From Anas platyrhynchos (Eukaryota; Chordata; Aves; Anseriformes; Anatidae): a stretch of DNA of 64,000 nucleotides. Of the stretch, positions 38,328 to 47,344 are shown one piece after another. The DNA lies in NCBI RefSeq assembly GCF_047663525.1, contig NC_092602.1, forward strand, positions 15,187,501 to 15,251,500, given 5' to 3'. The notes beneath the pieces are model-generated. The model had not been told where the DNA came from. It worked only from the letters and a program-made list of their open reading frames with translations, and searched no databases. The position numbers were made by a program, and so were the translations under genes. Within the stretch, counting starts at the first letter, position 1; each line of letters starts with the position of its first letter.

Positions 38328-38885
38328 AGTGACTAGAAAAATGGGAAGAAAAGGGAAGGAAAATGAAACAAGCCTTTCACAAGAAGATGGGGAAAGCAGT
38401 GGAAAGCAGTGGATTAGGAGGAAAGCAGTGACTACTAAAAATAGTTTGGAGACTAGATTAGAGTAGCTAGGGGAAAGTAGCCTGAATAAGATTAACTGGA
38501 ATTCACCATTTTCAAATCTTTAAAATCTTCACTTTATATCTAATAATAGTAATAATAGGTTATAAATTAAATCACATTTTCTGCTCTACGCTAGATTAAG
38601 GACCCTTCAAAAGACATTTCAGAAATGATTAGCAGTGATGATGATGACAGTACTACCTCATTTGTGGTCTCTAAGGTAACTAAATTGCAGTCAATCTATG
38701 AAATTAAAGCAAGTGATAAAATCACTGTGTGTTAACAGTTTTGTAATAATACCTCATGGCAAACTATCCTGTGTTCTCAGGATGAGCCCACACCTGCATT
38801 AGGAAATCTGAAGATGTCAGAAAGTTTTACAAACCCCCTTATTCAGAACAGCTACCAGCTGGTTAATACGTCTGTAGAAGAATGA
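38328..38885 (+). pseudogene. Exon-like segments of an unrecognised, possibly decayed gene
   Basis: Two segments look like real exons. 38595-38675 (27 codons, IKDPSKDISEMISSDDDD then STTSFVVSK) has an upstream pyrimidine-rich acceptor and a GTAACT donor. 38781-38885 (DEPTPALGNLKMSESFTN to a TGA at 38883-38885) has acceptor TTCTCAG. They are in phase with each other across a 105 bp intron. A third segment, 38328-38463, has an acceptor (TTCTTTCAAG) and a lysine-rich open frame, but I see no donor before its stop. Beyond 38885, protein-like lysine-rich sequence continues in other frames to about 39050, as expected of decay. I do not recognise the family. A short-lived functional gene or a noncoding transcript remains possible. 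Confidence 0.35.
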
Positions 38886-39524
38886 GAAACTTTTGGTTCA
38901 CTTGGCATCCTTGATCTCTGCAGCCTCCGAATGGTGTCAGAAGTACAAGTAACCAGAATCAAAATCAAAAGTATTTGCAGAGAGGACAGAATAATAATAA
39001 TTAAAAAAGAAAAAAAAATCAAGAAAAGACTCACAGAGATAACATCAAAGCATTAATAAAAAAGGCCCAAGAAGACAAGAGGTCATAAAGTGATCAGTTA
39101 TGGCAAATTGAGGCTTTGAGATGAAGTAAAGATGGAAAAGTAAGGGTCATTGAGGTTAAGGATTTGTCCACCACAACACCACTTGTATTTCTTAAAGGCT
39201 ATAACAATTTATTTCTTAAAAAGAGAAAACTCTATGATGTGACAAAACTTTGACATCTCAATTTATTCCCAAACCATTTCAGAATGTTGTCAAATCTCTA
39301 TATCTGAAGAAGACAATTTACACAGTCTCCAGATCAGGAAAACACGGAAGTATTTTCTGTTGAGGGATTTTTGAAAGAGCAAAAATCCCATGGCTTGCTG
39401 TAGCTGAGCAAACCAAGCTACCAGGGCAACTATGAGAAGTTCCCATGACAGTGTTCCCACATCGCCCAATTGAGGAATTTAGAAAAATATTGTTACCAGC
39501 AGCTGGCTTCAAGGACAAGGTCTA

Positions 39525-39736
39525 TGTGACTGCTAATCACAAGGGGGTTGTTTTCTTGCAGATGGGGTTGTTTTCTTGTAGTTGTTTGTCTCAGTGCTTT
39601 TGACCAATAATCTTGTGTGAAATACTGTCCACCCCTGTTAAGTTCACTATAAAAGTTAGGCTATTCGGGCAATAAAATGGAGCATGATCTGACTCTACTG
39701 GTGTCTGTCGTGCTTTTGGCTGTGCTTCCTGCAACA
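39525..39736 (+). mobile_element. LTR-like fragment (low confidence)
   Basis: A TATAAAA box at 39648-39654 is followed closely by AATAAA at 39671-39676 and then a T/G-rich stretch. This order (TATA, poly(A) signal, short R) is that of retroviral LTRs with a very short R region. Candidate TG and CA ends lie at 39525 and 39736. No target duplication or internal retroviral sequence is visible, so the boundaries and class are uncertain. Confidence 0.35.
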
Positions 39737-39799
39737 ATTTTCATAATTCTTTTGTGTAGTGAGACCCTCAGGAGAGGATCTTTCTAGAAGCCTCACAGT

Positions 39800-40893
39800 T
39801 GTCCTAATAAAAAGTTCATTGTGGTTAAAGAAAAATGAGATCAATATTTCATTTCATGATGCAATGTATTCTTTGAGCAGACATGATCTCATTTATTTAA
39901 ACAAGAGAAAGGTGAAATACTGCATAATTTCATAAGAGCTGTGGATATGGTGAGGTGAATTTATCTGAAATAGGCTCATTGAGACAGGTCAGGAAATCAA
40001 TTACATACCAGGGAAGACTCCAAAATTATCCTGACCTTCTACGAAGGACAACCATGAGCACAGATTTCCAAAGGTAACCACTAAAATAGACCTCCAAGCC
40101 TCTGTGAAGAGTGGATGGAAAGAAACAACAAAAGCTTTTCAGAAGTGGTTACGAGGGGGAACCCACAATGAAAACTCATGCAGACAAATAGGAACTGTCC
40201 CAGATTCTCAGAAACAAAACTTGTTGGACCAAAAACAGCGCAAGAGGATCCAGAGAAGGCCATGCCAACTGGAAGCAAATAGAAGAATTATAACTGGCAC
40301 CAAAAACAACATCACGTTACAGGTGTGGTTGTGTACCACAAGGTTCTTTACATGCAAGAAACACCCCCGAAGTGGACATCTTGTGCTAGGAGTCAAGGCA
40401 GAGCATGACACTGAGGGCAGATAACCAGAGATCTCGTAAGAACCTCAAAAATACCTGTCATCGGTTACGAACTCATTTTGGAAGAGTAGGAGATAGATGT
40501 CAGAATATACACGAGTGTTAACAGATCTGCAATTTGGGGACTATCTTAAAAGAGAATGGAAATACCCTCTATAAATATATAAAGAATCTATATCCTACCA
40601 AAATCAATTAAGAGCCTAAGTACCTTCCTGGATCTGAGCCAACCCTTTCAGGGGCAATTATAAATAAATGTTAAAAGGTCCAGGCCATTCTACTAAATGT
40701 GAAAATAAGTGTTTTGGCCAGACTAAAAGCAGGATAAAGGCAATAATCAAGAAATCTATATTCTAGATGTCTTCACAACTGCTTGGTAATCACGCTTAGG
40801 CTCAGCTATGAGGTTGAAGCACCAAGGACACTGGGTGCAGTATCAAATAGAGATACATGTACATGGAGTTAACCCAGCAACTGGAAGAGCCAC
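39800..40893. other. Intergenic, one unrecognised open frame
   Basis: Contains a 106-codon plus-strand open frame at 40104-40424 rich in Lys, Arg and Gln (for example LLDQKQRKRIQRRPCQLEAN). I do not recognise it. Lacking splice or promoter context, it is probably chance or part of the decayed locus at 38.3-39.1 kb. Nothing else is recognised. Confidence 0.45.
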
Positions 40894-41951
40894 AGGGTTG
40901 TAGTGGGTTTACGTGGCAAGGTTTTGGTAGCAGGGGGCCATAGGGGTGGTTTCTGTGAGAAAGATCTAGAAGCTGCCCCATGTTTGGGAAGGGCCCCATT
41001 GTTTTCCAGAGCTGAGCCAATAAGAGATGTTGTTTTGCGCCTCTGTGAGAGCATATTTAAGACAGGGAAAAAAACGCTGCACCACACAGCAGCTGGGAGA
41101 GTGAAGGGAGTGAGGAACGCCACCAAGGTCAGTGTAGAAGGAGGGGGAGAGGTGCTCCATGCGCCGGAGCAGAAGTCCCCTGCGGCCTGTGGTGAGGACC
41201 ATGGTGAAGCAGGATGTCCCCCTGCAGCCCAGGGAGTACCACGGTGGAGCAGGGTTCCACGCTGCAGCCCGTGGAGGAGACCACGGTGGAGCAGGTGGCC
41301 CTGCACCGATGGAGGCTGCCGCCTGTGGAAGACCCCTGCCGGAGCAGATTCCAGGCCGGACCTGTAGCCCGTGGAGAGGAGCCCACGCAGGAGCAGGTGA
41401 CCTGGCAGGAGCTGCTGCCCGTGGGGGACCCAGGTTGGAGCAGTTTTCTCCTGAGGGATGGACCCCGTGGTACAGACCCATATCTGGAGCATTTCTGGAA
41501 GAGCTGCTGCCTGTGGGAAGCCCACGCCAGATCAATTCATCAAGGACTGTATCCCGTGGGTGGGACCCCACAGCACAGGGGACGAGAGTGACCGAGAAGG
41601 AGCGGCAGAGGAGTGGTGTAGACTGACCATAACCCCCATTCCCCCATTCCCCTGCACTGCTCGGGGGGAGGAGGTGGAAGAGGGTGGATGGGGGGGAAGG
41701 TGCTTTTGGTTTCTTTCCTTTGTTTCTCACTTCTCTCGCTTGTTAGTAATAGGCAATAAATCTTACTATCTATCTTCTTATGCCGAGTCTGTTTTGCCCG
41801 TTACAATAATTATTGCGTGATTTTCTCATCCTTATCTCAACCCTTGAGCCCTTTTCACATATTTTCTCCCCATTCCTCTTTGAGGAGGGGGAGTGAGAGA
41901 GCGGCTGTGGTGGAGCTCGGCTGCCCACTCGAGCGGAACCACGGCAAGGGT
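40894..41951 (+). mobile_element. Solo LTR of an ERVL-type endogenous retrovirus with 5 bp target duplication
   Basis: The LTR runs from TGTAGTGGGTTTACGTGGCA at 40899 to CCACGGCA at 41946 (1048 bp, TG...CA) and is flanked on both sides by AGGGT (40894-40898 and 41947-41951). U3 carries a CATATTTAAG TATA-like box near 41050. The poly(A) signal AATAAA lies at 41755-41760. The 5' sequence resembles LTRs widespread in Neoaves, which is from memory. About 41150-41560 is a degenerate array of roughly 50-60 bp units around GGAGCAG and CCCGTGGAGGA, and it creates long meaningless open frames. There are no internal retroviral genes, so this is a recombination-derived solo LTR. Confidence 0.85.
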
Positions 41952-42119
41952 GTACCCTAACTCTGTGGCAACTCCCCAGGAAGGGGCAGGGGGCAGCAGA
42001 GGTCTGCCCGGTGGAGCATCACAGTGTCAGGATTCCCCCATGCCTTCAATTTACTGTTGGTCAATTTAGCAAACATTTTCTGCCCCAGCTTGTTGCAGAA
42101 TCTACATTTCAACCCTAAA

Positions 42120-42400
42120 TGTTATAAATGAGGTCTCAAGTCAGTCTGAATTTTTTAATATTTATAAAACAAATGTTTCTAAAAGGTATAAAAGCTATAA
42201 AAGCTATAAAAGGTATAAAAGGCAAGTAAACAGCGCTGGGTGTGCGGGGAGTCTACGCTCCACCAACACACACACACGAACATCAAACATTCTAAATACA
42301 TGTATACAGAACATTGCTTTCCATAATAACCCGAGTATGCCTATACATACGTACAATCAGGATAGGTAACAAACAATCCTTTAAGTTCCATAACTTAACA
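42120..42400 (-). mobile_element. Candidate 3' LTR of an endogenous retrovirus
   Basis: On the minus strand this 281 bp segment begins TGTTAAGTTATGGAACTTAA and ends CTCATTTATAACA, a TG...CA unit. It is directly preceded (42401-42418) by a purine-rich tract (AATGGAAAATGGAGA), as expected of a polypurine tract. It contains the 9-mer TATAAAAG array at 42184-42221 and an ATTAAA in an AT-rich stretch. No second matching LTR is visible. The solo LTR at 41946 is not related to it. Confidence 0.5.
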
Positions 42401-42419
42401 GTCTCCATTTTCCATTCTT

Positions 42420-43440
42420 CGGGCCTTATGTATCCCGTTCTTCCCAGATTGAAGAAAAACATGTCCATCTCCTTGTGAAGGCCAAGAGGCCTGGGTCAAA
42501 AGGCACGTCCAGGTCAGCAGGGGGCGTAACAGCAAAAGCCTTCGATGGCTGTAGCAGCAGAGGGGCTGATGGCATAGCAGTCGGATCAGTAAAGGAGCCC
42601 GCAGCTCCCTCACTGTCTGGCAAACCACATGTTTCTGACTGTGGTCCCACACGGCTCTTTAAGGCCTCAGAGACTGCTCGCCAGGTGCCGAGCAATCCCA
42701 CTGCAACCTTGTCGTTTTTAGTTGCAGAGTGCCACACCTTGACCTCAGTTTGGTCCCATATTTCAGGCTCATAAACTGTCCGATTGTTAATAAGGAGAAT
42801 AAGCTGTAAGGTTACCAGGACAGTCTCTGTTCCTAAGGACATACGATTCCCCATAATGCACAACTGCTTACCAGCGAGAGGCAGTTGTGTGCACAGGTCC
42901 GCTTCTCTCAGCTCGAGCTTCTCTCCAGCTCCGGTGCACCTATTTCCAGCGACTTTCTGTACGAGCTTCTCTGAGCGGTTTGCTGAGTTTGGCCAAACCT
43001 GTCTTCGTGAGGCAATCAATGTGCCTGCTCCCGTCCTGGTCTCCATTCTGCCAGCCTGTTCCTCTTCACTTCTTTTTCCTGCTTCTTTATTGATGTAACT
43101 TCATCGTGCTGCCTTCTTTTTTATCTTGAGGGCATGTTCCCCTCTTATACCCTTCTCTCCACAGCAGTTCTTTTCAAAACAACTTTTCACTGGTCAATCA
43201 ACTTTGAATGTAACAACAACAGCAAACACACAGAAACATCCATGCCTTAACAGCTGGAGAACAAGAGAACCAGATGGAGAACAAGAAACCCCAGGCTGCA
43301 TGGAGTCTCCTGAACCACCCTTCTTTGTTCCCTCTAAACTCTTTTATATTCCTGATGGCCGCCTAATCGCCTAATCGTTAAGAGTCTAATGTTATCTCAA
43401 TCACGGGGTTTTCCAACCCCCATGGCCACATTCCTAAATC
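42420..43440 (-). mobile_element. Endogenous retrovirus remnant: LTR/leader-like plus gag-like open frame
   Basis: Minus-strand order: an LTR-like stretch at about 43440-43100 with an ATATAAAAG TATA-like box near 43344 and AATAAA near 43092; then a 206-codon open frame at 43046-42426 that starts METRTGAGT and later turns proline- and alanine-rich; then the polypurine tract and the 42120-42400 unit. The position and composition suggest a retroviral gag N-terminal fragment. Everything that would encode capsid, protease, polymerase and envelope is absent. I see no primer-binding site, so the 5' boundary is uncertain. A host noncoding transcript built on retroviral sequence is an alternative. Confidence 0.45.
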
Positions 43441-44050
43441 TCCCCCTTCTGTATTAATATCAACCATTTTCTCGACACAAATTACCACTCCATATATAAC
43501 ACTAAAGATCCTTTTTATTTTTATTATTTATTTTTTATTGCCATCAATGTGTTCCTATCTTGTCTAAGTCTGGCTCCTGTCAATTAACAATGAATCAAAA
43601 TGTGCCACAAAGCCCACAAAATACTTTTGTAACTCAAGGGGATACTTCACTCTGCTAACATCCTGGTTTCACTACCCAGAAGGAGCGGATAACTTTGTCT
43701 AATCTATACTTGCCAGCTGGTCTTTTGTTGGTCTGGTTACTCAGGGAGGATCATCATAAAACCTGACAGAAGAGGGAGTCACGCATTTAAGTGCTTTCAG
43801 CATTACATCTGAGTAAAAGTGTCTCGAGAGTGAAGGACACAAGAGTCATCCAGAACCCCCGATCTGAAGTTAAAAGTATTGAAAAGACAAGATGTCATTT
43901 TTTTGGCATTAGGCCTATAATATTCCCTTTGTTTTTTGGGGACTGCACATGGGAGTGTCCTTGGAGAGTGATATTCAAATTGGAAAGGCAGCTCACTGTA
44001 CTCTGGAGATTGTGACAAGTCCCAAGAGCCCAGACAGATAGGATCTTTGG
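43441..44050. other. Intergenic, nothing recognised
   Basis: AT-rich sequence without a supported gene. Part of it may belong to the adjacent retroviral remnant, but I see no motif to prove this. Confidence 0.5.
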
Positions 44051-44051
44051 G

Positions 44052-44400
44052 AGGAGAGGACTGGGTGGGCCAAGACGTTGATCATGAGTCAGCAATGTGC
44101 CCTTGCAGTGAGGCCAACAGCATTCTGGGCTGCTTTAGCAAGAGCACAACCAGAAGGTCATGGGAAGGGATCCTGCCCCTTGGTTTGGCACTTGTCAGAC
44201 CACAGCTGGAGCAGCACGGCTGCATAGTACAGGGAGGATATCGAGGCACTGCACCCAGTGCAAGGGACGGCACCGAGCTGGTCAGGGCGCTGCAGCACAG
44301 GGCTCCTGGAGGAGGCAAGGCATGACTTTATCTGCCTCCAGAAGCAGAGCCAGACCCTTCTCAAAGCCAACAGATGCGAATGGGGCATTGTGATTATGTC
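44052..44400 (+). mobile_element. Old CR1 LINE fragment
   Basis: Plus-strand sequence encodes the CR1 post-RT segment in broken frames: ANSILGCFSKSTTRRSWEG followed by ILPLGLALVRPQLEQ, and upstream QQCALAV in another frame. It is more diverged than the other CR1 copies here. It ends about 120-290 bases before the GC-rich BRI3BP promoter. The boundaries are approximate. Confidence 0.78.
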
Positions 44401-44514
44401 CTGGGGTAAGCAGGATGGCGGGGCAGGATGGCCTCCCTTGCTTGGAGGCTGCAAGAGGAGATGGATAAAAAGATTACGATAGGGATTTCTGGGGGTTAAT
44501 TGCTTAAGGGATTT

Positions 44515-45150
44515 TTTTGGGGGGGGGGGGAAGGGGATACAGGGAAGGCGGGATGCAGTGCCCTTTCGTGCACCGCCTCCCCCTTCTCCGCATCTCCCCA
44601 CCCGAAAAAAGAAAAAAAAAAAAAAGGCGGGGTTCTGGGGGAGGCCGGTGGAGGGCGCCACGATCGCGGCGAGGCTCGGGCGGCCATGGCGGCGGGGAGG
44701 CTGCTGCTCCTCGCCCTGCTGCTGCTGCTGCTGCTTCTGCTGGGGGGCACGGCGGGACCCGGAGCCCGGGCAGCCCGCAGCCGGGGCTCCGAGAAGCAGA
44801 ACAGCCTCCGCCGCGCCGCCAGCGGCCTCTACCAGGGAGTCAGCGGCCTCTTCGGGGAGGACAACGTGCGGGCCCTGCAGAAGGTGAGGCGGCGGGCGCT
44901 TCCCCTCCACCCCCACGCAGCCTCCTCGCATCTCCCCCTCCTCTCCTCCGCTGCCTCACTTCTCGTCGCCCTTCCCTTCGTGGCCTCCGCTGGCCCGGAG
45001 GTTGCAGGGGCAGAGCATCGGTGGAGGCCGCCTCCCGCCGGAGCCAGGAGCTGGGCCTCGGCCTCGGCCCCTGCGCGAGCCCCCGCTGCGGCCGGAGCCT
45101 CACTGCGAGAAGGAGAAAGGGCAGGGGGAGGCTCGGCGTGGAGCAAACGG
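44515..45150 (+). promoter_or_regulatory. BRI3BP: BRI3BP CpG-rich promoter, 5' UTR and exon 1 region
   Basis: A G run at 44519-44530 and a GC- and CpG-rich block surround the BRI3BP start codon at 44686 and extend into intron 1. There is no TATA box. The transcription start is not resolvable by eye. The block lies about 8.5 kb from the divergently oriented AACS start. Confidence 0.7.
44686..44883 (+). CDS. BRI3BP: BRI3BP exon 1
   Basis: 198 nt, residues 1-66. A CTG-rich stretch at about 44700-44742 encodes the leucine run of the signal segment. The donor AAG|GTGAGG is at 44884. It ends in phase 0. Confidence 0.95.
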
Positions 45151-46889
45151 TGGAATAGAGGGGATGAAGAGGCCTCTAATTTAGGGATGGGGAGGCCGGG
45201 TCAGCCCGCTGCCTCCCTCCGGCTGAATGCGGCCGGCGTGCAGCAGCACAGCTCCTGTAGGGGCTTGCAAGGGGTGAGGTGGGCACGCAGGCACAGGAAT
45301 TCGTCCGCTGGCCGGGAAGAAGAGATGCTGCTGGATGCACCCAGGAAGCCACTCGAGGCACCTTGGTGTGATGACCGGGGCCTCTTCCAGCTGCCCGATG
45401 AAACTGATTCCCTTCACCCCTGTCCATTCCTTGTACTAAGTGTTTTCTTTCAACTTCAGCACAACAGTAAAGCTAACAAAAGCTATTCAAAAATCCTATT
45501 AACATATAGGTTTACATGCCAAAATACCTAAATTAACCTCGTAAATTTATGATCTGCAGACTTAAAAAAAAAAAATACAGTTATATCTTTTGCCTTGCGG
45601 ACTTGAAAATATTCTGCAATTTCTGTTTAATGAATTATAATTCTACTCATGACTAGTAAGTTGCAAGTGTGTTTAAGGAATTGAGGATTTTTTTTTAATT
45701 TTCAATTTTATTTCTCAGTTTTTCTCAAGGTTGACAGAGAGGTTTGTGAATGGGGTGGATATATTAATGGACACATTCTGGAGAATATGGACTGATTTGT
45801 TAGATGTTCTTGGAATTGATGGTAAGTGTAATGCTTGTTAACCTGTGAAAGATATGGGCATGTATCACTGCTTACATGAGTGGGAAAATAATTACGTTTT
45901 ATTGAACATCCACCAGTATTATATCTATCTATTTTATGTGGCTTTGACTTTGCTGTTAGTAACCTCAAACAAGAGGTGTAAAACCAACCACTCTGTTTTG
46001 GCATATGTATCTACTGGATGTCTGTAAAACACGTTACAGGTCATGGCTGATTTCTTGTTACCAGCATTAAAAGGATTCCATTGGCTAGGAACCATACACA
46101 AAAAAAAAAATAATAAAAAAATGAAGAAGGACTAGAAGAAGGAAAGATGCAATTGAGAGCCTTTAGAATATAAATTTTACAAAGCGGGTTCTTTATGTTT
46201 AATGCGAACTTAGACCTTATGCCTGACGGCGGTTTGTCCGTAAACAATCTTCAGTGCCTCTACTTCAAAGGAATTCAATCACATCATTAGAGCTGGGCCA
46301 GTGCTTTGAGGATGATCCATCCGGAAATGGATGAACTAGCTCTACCCCTTATTTTGGAAAATCACAGTCAGGGTCCCACGATGTGACTTTGGAAGCTGTA
46401 CTTGCTTTTTTGCCATTCTCACTTTTGAGTGCCCTCGTTAATATTCTGTAAATTTTCCTTTGTTTTTCAGCCTCCAACTTGACTCATTATTTCAGCCCAG
46501 CAGCAATTGCCAACAACCCAACCCGTGCTCTTCTGCTGATTGGTGCCATTTTACTTGCCTACTGGTTTTTATCTCTCTTCCTTGGATTCTTCTTCTATCT
46601 CCTGCACATGCTGTTTGGTCGCTTTTTCTGGATTGCGAGGGTTGCCCTTTTCACCCTCTCATGCGTGTACATCCTGCAGAAGTATGAAGGTGACCCAGAA
46701 CACGCAGTCCTGCCTCTCTGCTTTGTTGTAGCAGTCTACTTCATGACGGGGCCTGTGGGATTTTACTGGAGAAGAAACAGCAACAGCAGCCTTGAGGAGA
46801 AGATGGACCACCTGGACAGTCAGATCAGACTTCTGAATATACGTCTCTCTAGGGTGATTGAAAACCTGGACAGAGGCAGTGACCAATGA
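44686..46889 (+). CDS. BRI3BP: BRI3-binding protein, complete
   Basis: A small multipass membrane protein reported in mitochondria/ER that binds BRI3 and promotes drug-induced apoptosis. The join 44686-44883, 45719-45821 and 46471-46889 gives 239 aa plus a stop (human 251 aa). Residues 1-25 are a leucine-rich signal or anchor segment; FGEDNVRALQK at 56-66 is the conserved family box. Hydrophobic segments lie at 120-149, 152-170 and 179-200. The C-terminal 208-234 (LEEKMDHLDSQIRLLNIRLS) is a short coiled coil. The start at 44686 has a good Kozak context (GCGGCCATGG) and opens the signal-like segment. DHX37 follows downstream in the same direction. The gene orientation relative to AACS and DHX37 differs from human (see findings). 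The identification is secure. Confidence 0.96.
44884..45718 (+). other. BRI3BP: BRI3BP intron 1
   Basis: 835 bp intron, GC-rich in its first 300 bases (promoter CpG block), then AT-rich with an A run near 45565-45575. Nothing else is recognised. Confidence 0.7.
45719..45821 (+). CDS. BRI3BP: BRI3BP exon 2
   Basis: 103 nt, residues 67-101, reading FFSRLTERFVNGVDILMD then TFWRIWTDLLDVLGID. The acceptor is TTTCTCAG and the donor is GTAAGT at 45822. It ends in phase 1. Confidence 0.96.
45822..46470 (+). other. BRI3BP: BRI3BP intron 2
   Basis: 649 bp intron with nothing recognisable apart from an A-rich tract near 46100-46120. Confidence 0.7.
46471..46889 (+). CDS. BRI3BP: BRI3BP exon 3 (terminal coding)
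   Basis: 419 nt, residues 101-239 plus TGA at 46887-46889. It encodes all three transmembrane segments (for example LLAYWFLSLFLGFFFYLLHM, and later VVAVYFMTGPVGFYW) and the C-terminal coiled coil. The acceptor is TGTTTTTCAG at 46461-46470. Confidence 0.97.
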
Positions 46890-47303
46890 ACCAACCCTAC
46901 AGACCACTGTACACCAGCTCTAGAAAATTCCTAAGCACTGTCTCATTTGAAGTTACAAAGCAACAAAGCATCACATGGTAAAAAGTGTGCAAAGTTATAA
47001 CTTTTCATCATGTGTAAGACTAATTTATCTAGATTATACACTCAGCCATTATACTTGTAGGAAGAAAAATTAAGCTATATATTCAGAGTTTTATCCAGTA
47101 CTACAATTTTATCAGTAGATAAACGCTTACTTTTACAAGCATTTAAAAACATCTTTTATAAATTTTTTATAAAGCAAATTGAGTAGACTTTCAAATACTG
47201 AAATTGAGCTCAACATATGCAAATTTGACATTAAGAAGTTAAAAAGAAAAAAAAAATCTCAAGCTACCAAACACTTGTATTGAGAAGTAACTGCTGTGGG
47301 TCC

Positions 47304-47344
<41 letters not shown>

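Noticed and set aside
40869-41730. Long overlapping open frames (up to about 254 codons) on both strands
   Set aside because: They lie wholly inside the solo LTR and come from its GC-rich degenerate tandem array. No splice signals, start context or protein family supports them.
44500-45531. A 343-codon frame running through BRI3BP exon 1 and intron 1
   Set aside because: It begins at a non-ATG codon and reads through the clear GTGAGG donor at 44884. The family protein starts at 44686 and splices there.
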